From: Sphingobacterium thalpophilum | GTDB lineage: Bacteria; Bacteroidota; Bacteroidia; B-17B0; Aurantibacillaceae | Reading direction: 5' to 3' | Assembly: GCA_943325195.2 (NCBI GenBank) | Contig: CALPON020000013.1 | Location: forward strand, 1-37,555 | Length of the DNA: 37,555 nucleotides | Shown: positions 7,456 to 15,299 of the stretch, in pieces | How the letters are laid out: each line of letters starts with the position of its first letter | Numbering within the stretch: position 1 is the first letter of the stretch | Made by a program: the position numbers and the translations under genes | Notes under the pieces: generated by a model | What the model saw: the letters and a program-made list of their open reading frames with translations, nothing else | The model's database searches: none | What the model was told of the DNA's origin: nothing

Positions 7456-9492
7456 GTGATACCTAGAGAAACCGTTGATAAAATCATTGATTCCGCCCTT
7501 GTTGAAGAGGTGGTCGGTGAGTTTGTGACCTTGCGTAAACGGGGGACAAATTTGCTCGGTCTCTGCCCTTTTCACGGCGAAAAAAGTCCCAGTTTTACTG
7601 TTTCTTCGGTAAAGGGTATTTACAAATGTTTTGGCTGCGGCAAAGCTGGTAACAGTGTCAATTTTGTAATGGAGCACTTACAGCTCAGTTATCCGGAGGC
7701 TTTGCGCTGGCTAGCAAAAAAATACAACATCGAAATTGTTGAGCGGGAAATTAGTCCTGAAGAACGTCTGCAGCAGACTGAACGTGAAAGTATGATTATC
7801 GTGATGCAGTATGCACAGCGGTATTTTACAGAACAAATGCTGAGTACAGATGAAGGTAAATCGGTTGGCCTTGGCTATTTCCGGGAGCGGGGATTAAGTG
7901 AAGAGATTATTCAAAAATTTCAATTAGGGTATAGTCCTGAGGATAGGAATGCTTTTGGTAAAGCTGCCATCAAAGCTGGTTATCTGCCACATTTCTTAGT
8001 GAAGACGGGGATGAGCATAGTGAGTAATCGGCATGTGGAAGGAACAGAAGTAACTGAACGTGATTTATTTGATCGCTATGCCGGCCGCGTCATGTTTCCA
8101 ATTCAGGATGACGGGGGGCGTGTGGTTGCTTTTGGGGGAAGGACCCTAAGCAGTGATAAAAAAACTGCTAAGTATATTAATAGTCCCGAGACGGAAATTT
8201 ACAATAAGAGTAGAATTCTGTATGGTTTATGGTTAGGTAAAAAGGCCATTCAAGAGCAGGACCGTTGTTATCTTGTAGAAGGCTACATGGATGTGATTGC
8301 CATGCATCAGAATGGAATCTACAATGTGGTGGCATCGAGCGGTACCTCTTTAACGGTGGAGCAGATTAAATCCATTCACCGTTTTACCAAGAACATTGTG
8401 GTTTTGTATGATGGCGATGCGGCGGGACAAAAAGCCAGTAACCGTGCTATTCCCCTGTTGCTTGAAGAAGGTATGAATGTGCGGCTGCTGCAGTTTCCGG
8501 ATAATGATGATCCGGACAGTTATAGTCGTAAAGTAACTGCAGAACAGTTTCAGGACTACATTAAAAATAGCACCTCTGATTTTTTATATTTTAAGGCCGC
8601 AAAGCTCAAGCAGGAAACCCAGAATGATCCGATTAAACGGGCCGGTGTCATAAAAGATATCGTGGATAATATTTCTTTAATACCAGATAACATCATCCGT
8701 TCCATCTATTTGAAGGAATGTGCGGGGATCATGGAAATAGAGGAGGCCATCCTGCAGCAGGAGGTAAATAAAAACCGGCGTAAAATAGCCGGAAAGCCAG
8801 TTCAGCAGACGAGTCGTCCCTCTGCTTCCCCAAGCCCGCCATCAGCCGCTGAGGGGCAGGGACAGCCAAATCATGAAGACGACGTGCCGCCGGATTTTCA
8901 AGCGGAGTTTTTAGGCGAAGAAAGTCCAAAAAACGATGTCTTTACCCTTGAAGCGGAAGAGCGAGAGTTGTTAAAACTCATGTTGAATTTCGGAAACCTC
9001 ATGGTGTTAACGCATGCGGAAGATGAGGACAGTAATAAACATGAGCTAGAAATTACATTAGCTGAATTTATTCTGATGGAATTGTTGCGAGACGAGATTG
9101 GTTTTGAAGATCCCGTCCATCAGACAGTGCTTGATGAATATATTTTAGAATTATCGAATCATCGCCTCCCTGGCCTAAATCATTTCTTAAATCACGCGAA
9201 TCCCCTTATCAGCGGTTTTGTGGTGAACAATGTGATAACCGATCATCAACTTAGTCCGAACTGGGAAAAGCGATTTGGTATTTTAGTCCCAAAAGAAATT
9301 GATGAGGCGAAGAAAAATTCGGAGAAAGCTCTTTTCAGTTTAAAGGCACGGATTCTTCAGTCCTATAAGCGTAAGAAAGACGAGGAACTGAAAGGTAGCA
9401 GCTCCGATGAAGAGGTGCTCGGCGAAATCCTGCGCTTACAGCACTTGATCAGTCGGGTGAGCAAATTGCTGGGTCGCGTGGTCATCCGTTAA
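7456..9492 (+). CDS. dnaG: DNA primase
   Basis: DnaG makes the RNA primers for replication at the fork, working with the DnaB helicase. The 678-residue protein has an N-terminal zinc ribbon (Cys37, His40, Cys58, Cys61), the RNA-polymerase core, and a TOPRIM domain with VEGYMDVIAMH near 273 and YDGDAAGQKA near 318. A Pro/Ser/Gln-rich linker (about residues 450-480) separates this from the helicase-binding C-terminus. The start is GTG 7456: an in-frame TAG lies three codons upstream and the family start IPRETVDKIID follows directly. It is the last gene of the run and is followed by a bidirectional terminator. Confidence 0.96.
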   Translation: MIPRETVDKIIDSALVEEVVGEFVTLRKRGTNLLGLCPFHGEKSPSFTVSSVKGIYKCFGCGKAGNSVNFVMEHLQLSYPEALRWLAKKYNIEIVEREISPEERLQQTERESMIIVMQYAQRYFTEQMLSTDEGKSVGLGYFRERGLSEEIIQKFQLGYSPEDRNAFGKAAIKAGYLPHFLVKTGMSIVSNRHVEGTEVTERDLFDRYAGRVMFPIQDDGGRVVAFGGRTLSSDKKTAKYINSPETEIYNKSRILYGLWLGKKAIQEQDRCYLVEGYMDVIAMHQNGIYNVVASSGTSLTVEQIKSIHRFTKNIVVLYDGDAAGQKASNRAIPLLLEEGMNVRLLQFPDNDDPDSYSRKVTAEQFQDYIKNSTSDFLYFKAAKLKQETQNDPIKRAGVIKDIVDNISLIPDNIIRSIYLKECAGIMEIEEAILQQEVNKNRRKIAGKPVQQTSRPSASPSPPSAAEGQGQPNHEDDVPPDFQAEFLGEESPKNDVFTLEAEERELLKLMLNFGNLMVLTHAEDEDSNKHELEITLAEFILMELLRDEIGFEDPVHQTVLDEYILELSNHRLPGLNHFLNHANPLISGFVVNNVITDHQLSPNWEKRFGILVPKEIDEAKKNSEKALFSLKARILQSYKRKKDEELKGSSSDEEVLGEILRLQHLISRVSKLLGRVVIR

Positions 9493-9551
9493 GTAATTTT
9501 TTTATTGAATTTTTAGGCAACGCGTAAGAAGTCCTGCCGTTTTGGTGTTTT

Positions 9552-9586
9552 AAAAAAAAGCCGCTGGAATAGCGGCTTTTTTGTTT
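9552..9586. terminator. Bidirectional terminator between dnaG and pyrH
   Basis: AGCCGCT at 9559-9565 and AGCGGCT at 9571-9577 flank a five-base loop, with an A-run on the left and a T-run on the right. It can serve dnaG on the plus strand and pyrH on the minus strand. Confidence 0.88.
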
Positions 9587-9593
9587 TAAAATT

Positions 9594-10301
9594 TCAGACG
9601 GCTACAAGTGTTCCAATTTTTTCACCCTGAATTAATTTCATCAGGTTCCCTTCCTTGTTCATGTCGAAGACGATGATGGGTAGGTTATTTTCTTTACAGA
9701 GTGTGAAGGCCGTCATGTCCATTACTTCCAGACCTTTATCATAGACTTCTTCGAACTTGATGGTTTCGTATTTGGTTGCGGTTTTATCTTTTTCCGGATC
9801 CGCGGTGTAGATACCATCTACGCGGGTACCTTTTAAGATTACATCCGCTTCAATCTCAATAGCGCGCAGGGCAGCTGCCGTATCTGTCGTGAAATAAGGA
9901 TTTCCCGTTCCTGCTCCAAAAATAACGACACGCCCTTTTTCGAGGTGGCGGACCGCTTTGCGACGGATAAAAGGTTCGCAGATTTGTTCCATCTTGATTG
10001 CACTTTGCAAACGGGTCTGCACGTGCATGCCTTCTAAAGCACTTTGAATGGCCATACTGTTTATGACTGTTGCGAGCATGCCCATGTAGTCGCCATGCAC
10101 ACGGTCCATTCCGCCCTTTTCGGCTTGTATGCCGCGGAAGATGTTACCGCCGCCGATGACGATTGCCACCTGGCAGCCAGCTTCATAGACCGCTTTTATT
10201 TCGCGGGCGTATTCGAGAAGACGCTCCTGATCAATTCCGAAGCCTTTGTTTCCCATGAGTGCTTCACCACTCAGTTTAAGTAAAATGCGTTTGTACTTCA
10301 T
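9594..10301 (-). CDS. pyrH: UMP kinase
   Basis: PyrH phosphorylates UMP to UDP in pyrimidine nucleotide synthesis and works as a hexamer. The 235-residue protein shows the amino-acid-kinase motifs KLSGEALMG at residue 9, [10 protein letters not shown] near 48, [19 protein letters not shown] near 130 and [11 protein letters not shown] near 163. Length and start are typical. It lies at the distal end of the rplM-rpsI-rpsB-tsf-pyrH block but is separated from tsf by a terminator hairpin. No clear promoter lies in the 51-base gap, so it is probably expressed by readthrough. Confidence 0.96.
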   Translation of the reverse strand: MKYKRILLKLSGEALMGNKGFGIDQERLLEYAREIKAVYEAGCQVAIVIGGGNIFRGIQAEKGGMDRVHGDYMGMLATVINSMAIQSALEGMHVQTRLQSAIKMEQICEPFIRRKAVRHLEKGRVVIFGAGTGNPYFTTDTAAALRAIEIEADVILKGTRVDGIYTADPEKDKTATKYETIKFEEVYDKGLEVMDMTAFTLCKENNLPIIVFDMNKEGNLMKLIQGEKIGTLVAV

Positions 10302-10352
10302 AAATCATTGCTGCAGCAGTGCTGCGTTTAAAAAGGACGATAAAAAAAGAAC

Positions 10353-10381
10353 AAAAAAAATCCCGGCTTAAATAGCCGGGA
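10353..10381 (-). terminator. Intrinsic terminator after tsf
   Basis: On the minus strand an eight-base perfect stem (TCCCGGCT with AGCCGGGA, five-base loop) is followed by eight T bases. It lies directly downstream of tsf and upstream of pyrH. Confidence 0.9.
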
Positions 10382-10392
10382 CGTTCTGTTTA

Positions 10393-11217
10393 TTAAGACA
10401 GAGAGTAACGCTTCATGGCTGAAACCGTGAGATCTTTTTCTACGCTTTGCAGATATTGGCGGACAGTCATTTTATTATCAATAAAGAACTCCTGGTTGAG
10501 AAGCGTGGAGTCTTTATAAAATTTATTGAGTTTACCCATTGCGATTTTTTCAACCATGTCTTCCGCTTTACCTTCAGCACGCGTGGTTTCACGGGCGATT
10601 TCGAGTTCGCGGTCGATTGTTGTTTTATCTACATCATCTTTATCGATTGCAACAGGCGCCATAGCGGCAGCTTGCATCGCAATATTTTTAGCAACTTCGT
10701 CGCTTACCGGATGGCTAAAGCCGATGGCCACAGCGAGACGGTTACCTGGATGAATGTATCCAACAACTTGCGCCGCGCTGATGAGGTTATAATAACCGAT
10801 ATCGATTTTTTCGCCGATTTTTCCAACCTGTTCCATGAATTTATCGCCCACGGTAATCTCTCCGTTAAAAGGAAGTGCTTTGAGTGCATCGATATTTTCT
10901 GGTTTTTTATCCAGAGCAATAGCGGTGATGGTGTCAGCGAACTGAATAAAGTCAGCATTTTTTGCAACGAAATCTGTTTCGCAGTTAACACTAACGACTA
11001 CAGCGGTCTTTTTGTCTGCAGAAGTTTTTGAAAGAACAACACCTTCTTTTGCATCGCGGTCTGCACGACTGGCAGCAACTTTTGCACCTTTTTTACGAAG
11101 AAAATCGACTGCTGCTTCAAAGTCGCCATTGCTTTCTTCCAAAGCTTTTTTACAATCCATCATTCCGGCGCCGGTTTGTTGGCGGAGTTTATTTACGTCT
11201 GCTGCTGTGATAGCCAT
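10393..11217 (-). CDS. tsf: Translation elongation factor EF-Ts
   Basis: EF-Ts is the nucleotide exchange factor for EF-Tu. The 274-residue protein starts MAITAADVNKLRQQTGAGMM with the UBA-like N-terminal domain. It continues with DCKKALEESNGDFEAAVDFL, the NCETDFVAKN signature near residue 78 and two further core repeats, ending in EKDLTVSAMKRYSLS. It follows rpsB in the usual bacterial order, but a terminator-type hairpin stands in the gap, which suggests partial attenuation between S2 and EF-Ts. Confidence 0.96.
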   Translation of the reverse strand: MAITAADVNKLRQQTGAGMMDCKKALEESNGDFEAAVDFLRKKGAKVAASRADRDAKEGVVLSKTSADKKTAVVVSVNCETDFVAKNADFIQFADTITAIALDKKPENIDALKALPFNGEITVGDKFMEQVGKIGEKIDIGYYNLISAAQVVGYIHPGNRLAVAIGFSHPVSDEVAKNIAMQAAAMAPVAIDKDDVDKTTIDRELEIARETTRAEGKAEDMVEKIAMGKLNKFYKDSTLLNQEFFIDNKMTVRQYLQSVEKDLTVSAMKRYSLS

Positions 11218-11262
11218 TTTGTCAATTATTTATTAATTATTAGTTGGTACTTAGTAGTGTGT

Positions 11263-11296
11263 AAAAAAAACGGTCAACCTGTTTCGAGGGTGACCG
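11263..11296 (-). terminator. Terminator or attenuator between rpsB and tsf
   Basis: The minus strand has a nine-base stem (CGGTCACCC with GGTTGACCG, one mismatch), a loop of about eight bases and eight T bases. It lies 22 bases after the rpsB stop codon. Confidence 0.82.
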
Positions 11297-11318
11297 CTTA
11301 ATTAAAAAATAGTAGAAA

Positions 11319-12155
11319 TTATTTTTTTGCAGTCACTCTGCGGCGGGGTTTCTTAGCGCCGCTTTTATCTTCTTCGTCTTCAGCTTTGTCGCCTTTAACG
11401 CCTTCTGATAATTCATCGTCACCAGCTTCTCTCGCCTCATCATCGGGATTCGCTTCTTTATCCATTTTACGATCTGACAGTCCTTCTTTTACTGCAGATA
11501 CCATCAGTTCGATGATGTAAGCAATAGAAGTAGAAGCATCATCGTTAGCTGGGATAGCGTAATCTACCTGATTAGGATTAGAGTTGGTATCAACGATTGC
11601 AAATGTTGGAATGTTCAGACGTTTAGCTTCTGCTACTGCGATGTGTTCCTTCGTGATATCCACGATGAATAAAGCTGCAGGCAGACGGGACAGGTCAGAG
11701 ATAGAACCAAATTGTGTTTCAAGTTTCGCACGTTCGCGGGAGAACTGAAGACGTTCACGCTTAGAAACGTTGCTGAATGTACCATCGGCAAACATTTTGT
11801 CAATCTGACTCATACGACGAACCGATTTACGGATCGTTGCAAAGTTAGTCAACATACCACCTGGCCATCTTTCAGTCACGTAAGGCATGTTTACCGTTTT
11901 TACTTTTTCGGAAACGATGTCTTTCGCTTGTTTTTTAGTGGCTACGAATAACACTTTACGGCCAGAGCGCGCAATTTGCTTCAGTGCGTTAGCAGCTTCG
12001 TCAATTTTTGCTACGGTCTTGTTCAGGTCGATGATGTGAATTCCATTTTTCTCGGCGTAAATATACGGCGCCATCGCAGGATTCCACTTGCTCTTAAGGT
12101 GACCGAAATGAGCACCGGATTCAAGTAATTCGTTAAAGGATGTTCTTGCTGACAT
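11319..12155 (-). CDS. rpsB: Small ribosomal subunit protein uS2
   Basis: A 278-residue uS2, starting MSARTSFNELLESGAHFGH. Core signatures are KWNPAMAPYIYAEKNGIHII, PGGMLTNFATIRKS, PAALFIVDITKEHIAVAEA and IPTFAIVDTNSNP. The frame stays open upstream into rpsI, but the family start fixes the ATG at 12153-12155. The last 50 residues are a charged tail, first acidic (DELSEGVKGDKAEDEEDKSG) then basic (KKPRRRVTAKK), and extend beyond the compact Escherichia coli form. It is the third gene of the L13-S9-S2 operon, 34 bases from rpsI. Confidence 0.96.
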   Translation of the reverse strand: MSARTSFNELLESGAHFGHLKSKWNPAMAPYIYAEKNGIHIIDLNKTVAKIDEAANALKQIARSGRKVLFVATKKQAKDIVSEKVKTVNMPYVTERWPGGMLTNFATIRKSVRRMSQIDKMFADGTFSNVSKRERLQFSRERAKLETQFGSISDLSRLPAALFIVDITKEHIAVAEAKRLNIPTFAIVDTNSNPNQVDYAIPANDDASTSIAYIIELMVSAVKEGLSDRKMDKEANPDDEAREAGDDELSEGVKGDKAEDEEDKSGAKKPRRRVTAKK

Positions 12156-12189
12156 TTGTTTATCTGATCTTTCTTTAAGTAGTAAAATA

Positions 12190-12576
12190 TTAACGTTTGC
12201 TGAACTGGAAACGTGCACGGGCTTTCTTCTGACCGAATTTCTTACGCTCAACCATACGTGGATCACGTGTGATTAAACCTGCTGCACGCAAATCCTTCTT
12301 AAGATCAGCATTGATTTCCACCAGCGCCTTAGCAATTGCCAAACGGATGGCTTGTGCCTGACCAGTGATACCACCACCAGCTACATTCACCTTCACATCG
12401 TAGGACTCAAGGGCGTTAGACACCATCAAAGATTGTGTGACATAGTAATGCAGGGTTGGCGTTTTGAAATATTCTTTGAAATCTCTTCCGTTTACTTCAA
12501 TTTTGCCGGTACCAACAGTTACGTAAGCACGCGCTACGGATGTCTTTCTACGGCCTGATGTATTAATTACTTCCAT
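12190..12576 (-). CDS. rpsI: Small ribosomal subunit protein uS9
   Basis: A 128-residue uS9, whose C-terminal tail reaches the P-site tRNA in the 30S subunit. It starts MEVINTSGRRKTSVARAYV, has GGGITGQAQAIRLAIAKAL in the middle, the DPRMVERKKFGQKKARARFQ signature and the expected terminal SKR. Length is normal. It is nine bases downstream of rplM in the usual order, without an SD sequence. Confidence 0.97.
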   Translation of the reverse strand: MEVINTSGRRKTSVARAYVTVGTGKIEVNGRDFKEYFKTPTLHYYVTQSLMVSNALESYDVKVNVAGGGITGQAQAIRLAIAKALVEINADLKKDLRAAGLITRDPRMVERKKFGQKKARARFQFSKR

Positions 12577-12585
12577 TTAATTATT

Positions 12586-13041
12586 TTATTTAATCTTGCT
12601 TAAATCTACTTTCTTAGGCTGCTGTGCATCATGTCCGTGCTCTGTACCCGCAAAAATACGAACGTTCGTGTTTAACACACGGCCGAGACGATTTTTAGGA
12701 AGCATACCGTGAATCGCATGCGTCAGAATTTCTGTCGGCTTCTTTGCCATCAGTTCTTTCGGCGTCGTGAAACGCTGACCACCCTGATAACCAGTGTAAC
12801 GTACATACTCCTTATCGGTCATTTTCTTTCCAGTAAAACGAACTTTGTCGGCATTAATAATGATGACATTGCTGCCACTGTCCGAATGCGGTGTATAACT
12901 CGTTTTGTGCTTTCCACGTAGCAACATCGCCACTTTGGAAGCTAAACGTCCAACTACCTCATTTTCAGCGTCAACTAATAACCACTCCTTATTTGAAGTT
13001 GCCTTATTGACAAATTTTGTTTTATAACTTAATGCGTCCAC
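12586..13041 (-). CDS. rplM: Large ribosomal subunit protein uL13
   Basis: A 151-residue uL13, an early assembly protein of the 50S subunit. It shows LLVDAENEVVGRLASKVA, LLRGKHKTSYTPH, NADKVRFTGKKMTDK, GMLPKNRLGR and GTEHGHDAQQP. The start is GTG at 13039-13041: no in-frame ATG precedes it before a stop codon, and MDALSYKT fits the N-terminus usual for Bacteroidota. It heads the rplM-rpsI-rpsB-tsf-pyrH block behind a very good promoter, with a leader of about 35 bases. Confidence 0.96.
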   Translation of the reverse strand: MDALSYKTKFVNKATSNKEWLLVDAENEVVGRLASKVAMLLRGKHKTSYTPHSDSGSNVIIINADKVRFTGKKMTDKEYVRYTGYQGGQRFTTPKELMAKKPTEILTHAIHGMLPKNRLGRVLNTNVRIFAGTEHGHDAQQPKKVDLSKIK

Positions 13042-13080
13042 TTGATATGAATTTTAGTCTTTTCCCTGATTTAGGGGGTG

Positions 13081-13111
13081 CAAATGTATGAAGTTTTTTT
13101 AATCACGCAAA
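13081..13111 (-). promoter_or_regulatory. rplM operon promoter
   Basis: On the minus strand, -33 TTTG at 13111-13108 and -7 TACATTTG at 13088-13081 are separated by 19 bases, a perfect match to the Bacteroidota consensus. It drives the ribosomal protein block. Confidence 0.85.
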
Positions 13112-13117
13112 ACTTTT

Positions 13118-13142
13118 TTGAAAAAACAGGGCTCTTTTTCAA
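13118..13142 (-). terminator. Possible AT-rich terminator after tatD
   Basis: TTGAAAAA and TTTTTCAA arms flank a nine-base loop five bases beyond the tatD stop codon, next to the -33 box of the rplM promoter. The stem is AT-rich and weak, so the call is tentative. Confidence 0.4.
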
Positions 13143-13146
13143 CTTT

Positions 13147-13923
13147 TTATCGTTTTTGATAGATATTTTCTGCATTTTCTGTAGTGACCCTCGCAATCTC
13201 GTCCAGGCCAATTTCCTTTATTTCGGCCATTTTCTTTGCCACCTCTAGCAAATACACGGGTTCATTGCGTTTGCCCCGCCAGGGAACCGGCGCCAAATAG
13301 GGGGCATCTGTCTCCAAAACAAAATGTTCGAGGCTGAGTTCACGCACTACGGGCTCCAAGCCACCATTTTTGAAGGTCAACACCCCGCCAATGCCCAGTT
13401 TAAAATCTCCCAGGTCGATGATCTGCTGGGCTTGCTCTAAAGTGCCCGAAAAACAGTGAAACACACTGCGGGGTCGTTTCTCACGACTTTTTAGTAGCGC
13501 ATACATCTCATCAAAGGCCGAACGACAATGGATCGATACGCCATAATCAAACTCCAGCGCCCAGTCCAGTTGCTGCATAAAGGCCTTTTTCTGTGCTTCA
13601 ATGTGGGTCTTATCCCAGTATAAATCAAGACCTATTTCACCGATGCCTGCAAATTGGCGTTTCTCCAGCCACTGACGCACGGTCGCCAACTGCTCCTCTG
13701 ACTTCTCATCGACACTGCAAGGGTGCAAGCCCATCATCGCCAGACACTGCCCAGGATAGGCGGCTTCTACTTCTAGCATCGCCTCTATGGAACTACTGTC
13801 AATATTGGGAAGGTAATACCTACTGATTTGATTCGCGGTGGATTTCTGCATCAGACGCTTTAGATCTGCCGCAAATTCTTTTGAATATAAATGGGTATGG
13901 GTATCGGTAAATGTGTACGTCAT
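13147..13923 (-). CDS. tatD: TatD-family metal-dependent deoxyribonuclease
   Basis: A 258-residue TIM-barrel hydrolase of the TatD/YcfH family, which act as metal-dependent 3'-5' exonucleases on DNA and RNA. The metal ligands are visible: DTHTHL at residue 8, GEIGLDLYWD near 95, SIHCRSA near 130, VFHCFSGT near 154 and LETDAPYLAP near 204. The length is normal. It begins seven bases after the TetR regulator gene stop codon on the same strand, so the two probably share a transcript. That linkage gives no clear hint to the regulator's ligand. Confidence 0.93.
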   Translation of the reverse strand: MTYTFTDTHTHLYSKEFAADLKRLMQKSTANQISRYYLPNIDSSSIEAMLEVEAAYPGQCLAMMGLHPCSVDEKSEEQLATVRQWLEKRQFAGIGEIGLDLYWDKTHIEAQKKAFMQQLDWALEFDYGVSIHCRSAFDEMYALLKSREKRPRSVFHCFSGTLEQAQQIIDLGDFKLGIGGVLTFKNGGLEPVVRELSLEHFVLETDAPYLAPVPWRGKRNEPVYLLEVAKKMAEIKEIGLDEIARVTTENAENIYQKR

Positions 13924-13930
13924 TCGCTTC

Positions 13931-14512
13931 TTAATTCAGTGCCGACAGTGTCACCCTCACCACATTCTCCAACTCCTCGCGCGTGCCGCCGCTCTGACTA
14001 AGGACTTTCAACCCGCATAGGGCGTTGAATAAAAAGGGACTATAGGTTGCTGCGGGTTTTTTTAATAGTAGTACGTTTTTCTCCTTGGCGTCTTCGAGCC
14101 AGATTGTAAATAATTCTTGCGCACTTTCTTTGTTATTACAAACTACTTGCGCGGTCTTCTCACATTGCTTGCTCATTTCCGCTGCTGCATTAATCATCAG
14201 GCAGCCATTGTCTTCCGGGTGACTAATCAAATGATTGACGACCTCCTGAAATAACAATTCCAGTTTTTGTAAACCATTATTGGGGGTCGCATCTAAGGTC
14301 TTATAAGCGTCATTCTCCCGCTTCTTATAAAAGTCTAATGCCTGTAAATATAAAGTATGTTTATCTTTAAAACTGTCGTAAAGACTGCTGCGACTGAGTC
14401 CAGACGCCTTCAGAATCTCGTCAATGGAGGTGCCATTAAAACCTTTTTGGTGAAACATAGCAGCGGCTACTTCCAGAACTTTCTCCCTATTAAATTGTTT
14501 TACTTTTGGCAT
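13931..14512 (-). CDS. TetR/AcrR-family transcriptional regulator
   Basis: A 193-residue regulator with an N-terminal helix-turn-helix at about residues 10-55 (MFHQKGFNGTSIDEILKASG then LSRSSLYDSFKDKHTLYLQA). The C-terminal ligand/dimer domain contains HPEDNGCLMINAAAE, as in the AefR/ComR-like group where a GC-L-M motif is common. The ligand is unknown. Members often repress a neighbouring gene; candidates are the cotranscribed tatD or the gene for the GLPGLI protein upstream. A TAACTTTA box 17 bases before the ATG is a possible -7 element. No operator palindrome was identified. Confidence 0.9.
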   Translation of the reverse strand: MPKVKQFNREKVLEVAAAMFHQKGFNGTSIDEILKASGLSRSSLYDSFKDKHTLYLQALDFYKKRENDAYKTLDATPNNGLQKLELLFQEVVNHLISHPEDNGCLMINAAAEMSKQCEKTAQVVCNNKESAQELFTIWLEDAKEKNVLLLKKPAATYSPFLFNALCGLKVLSQSGGTREELENVVRVTLSALN

Positions 14513-14576
14513 ATCTCAAGGCTGCTTTGTAAAGTTAAGAATAGGGAATGAATAGTCCAAACCCTTTAAGAAAGCG

Positions 14577-15299
14577 TTACCAAATTCCAAAGTTTTCGTC
14601 GTACAGTCCTTTAAACCATTTCTCATGCCCATATTGCTTGGACAAATCCGCTTTTAATTCCGGAACGGTGTAAACTTTTTTCTTTTTGGGCAATTGAAAG
14701 GTGCTGGGGGGAGCGGCCATAAGTTCTACGGTTTTTGCAAAATACACAACGCCGCCATTCTCTGTCGCTATTCCCAAGATGGTGCCGGGTAATCCAAAAA
14801 AACTTTCCGGTCCTGTGGAAGGGACGATGTCATAACTGAACCAGGCATAGATTCTCGTGCTATCATTCGCGTCCCAGCTGGCTTTGCGACAGGTATAACC
14901 GGCAATCTTTCGGGTGCTATTGCTAATTTTCCATTGCCTGCGAAACAAGGTGTCTGTGAGGTGCAGTTGTTCGCCCCACATGGGTTTTACGAGGTAACGT
15001 TGGCCGGACTTAAAATTCTGATACACTGTGTTTTTAGAAGTGGTCCAGGAGAGGGTTTCCCGTAAATCAGATTCCTGCGGACGAAAAAGAGAGATCGTAT
15101 CGGATACAAATAATTCAAAATTATCGACTTTGATTTTATCTTCTTCTTTTACCCAGCTGCTGACATCACGGTCTTTCGCAAACTTCTTATAAAGATTGGT
15201 TTTCCGCTCAAAGACAATGCGTGCGGAATGAATCTGCGCCACATACAGCAGTGGAGCAAAAAGAGAAAAAAGAAGTAGAAGGCTTTTTATTTTATTCAT
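14577..15299 (-). CDS. GLPGLI-family secreted protein
   Basis: A protein of about 240 residues with a signal peptide (MNKIKSLLLLFSLFAPLLYV, cleavage near AQIHS). The family motif is present as FFGLPGTILGI near residue 165, and is preceded by the AGYTCRKASW segment usual in this group. The family is widespread in Bacteroidota, probably periplasmic, and its function is unknown. The gene overlaps the end of the upstream outer-membrane protein gene by a few bases; ATG 15305 is an alternative start that adds two codons. The overlap and known co-occurrence with such receptors suggest the two work together. Confidence 0.88.
   Translation of the reverse strand: MNKIKSLLLLFSLFAPLLYVAQIHSARIVFERKTNLYKKFAKDRDVSSWVKEEDKIKVDNFELFVSDTISLFRPQESDLRETLSWTTSKNTVYQNFKSGQRYLVKPMWGEQLHLTDTLFRRQWKISNSTRKIAGYTCRKASWDANDSTRIYAWFSYDIVPSTGPESFFGLPGTILGIATENGGVVYFAKTVELMAAPPSTFQLPKKKKVYTVPELKADLSKQYGHEKWFKGLYDENFGIW

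Noticed and set aside
10310-10328. GCAGCA-TGCTGC inverted repeat before pyrH as a regulatory hairpin
   Set aside because: The two arms are separated by one base, so they cannot form a stable hairpin, and no other evidence supports a regulatory site.
10447-11031. A 194-residue open frame opposite tsf
   Set aside because: It is antisense to a certain gene, has no family features and no promoter; it reflects codon bias of tsf.
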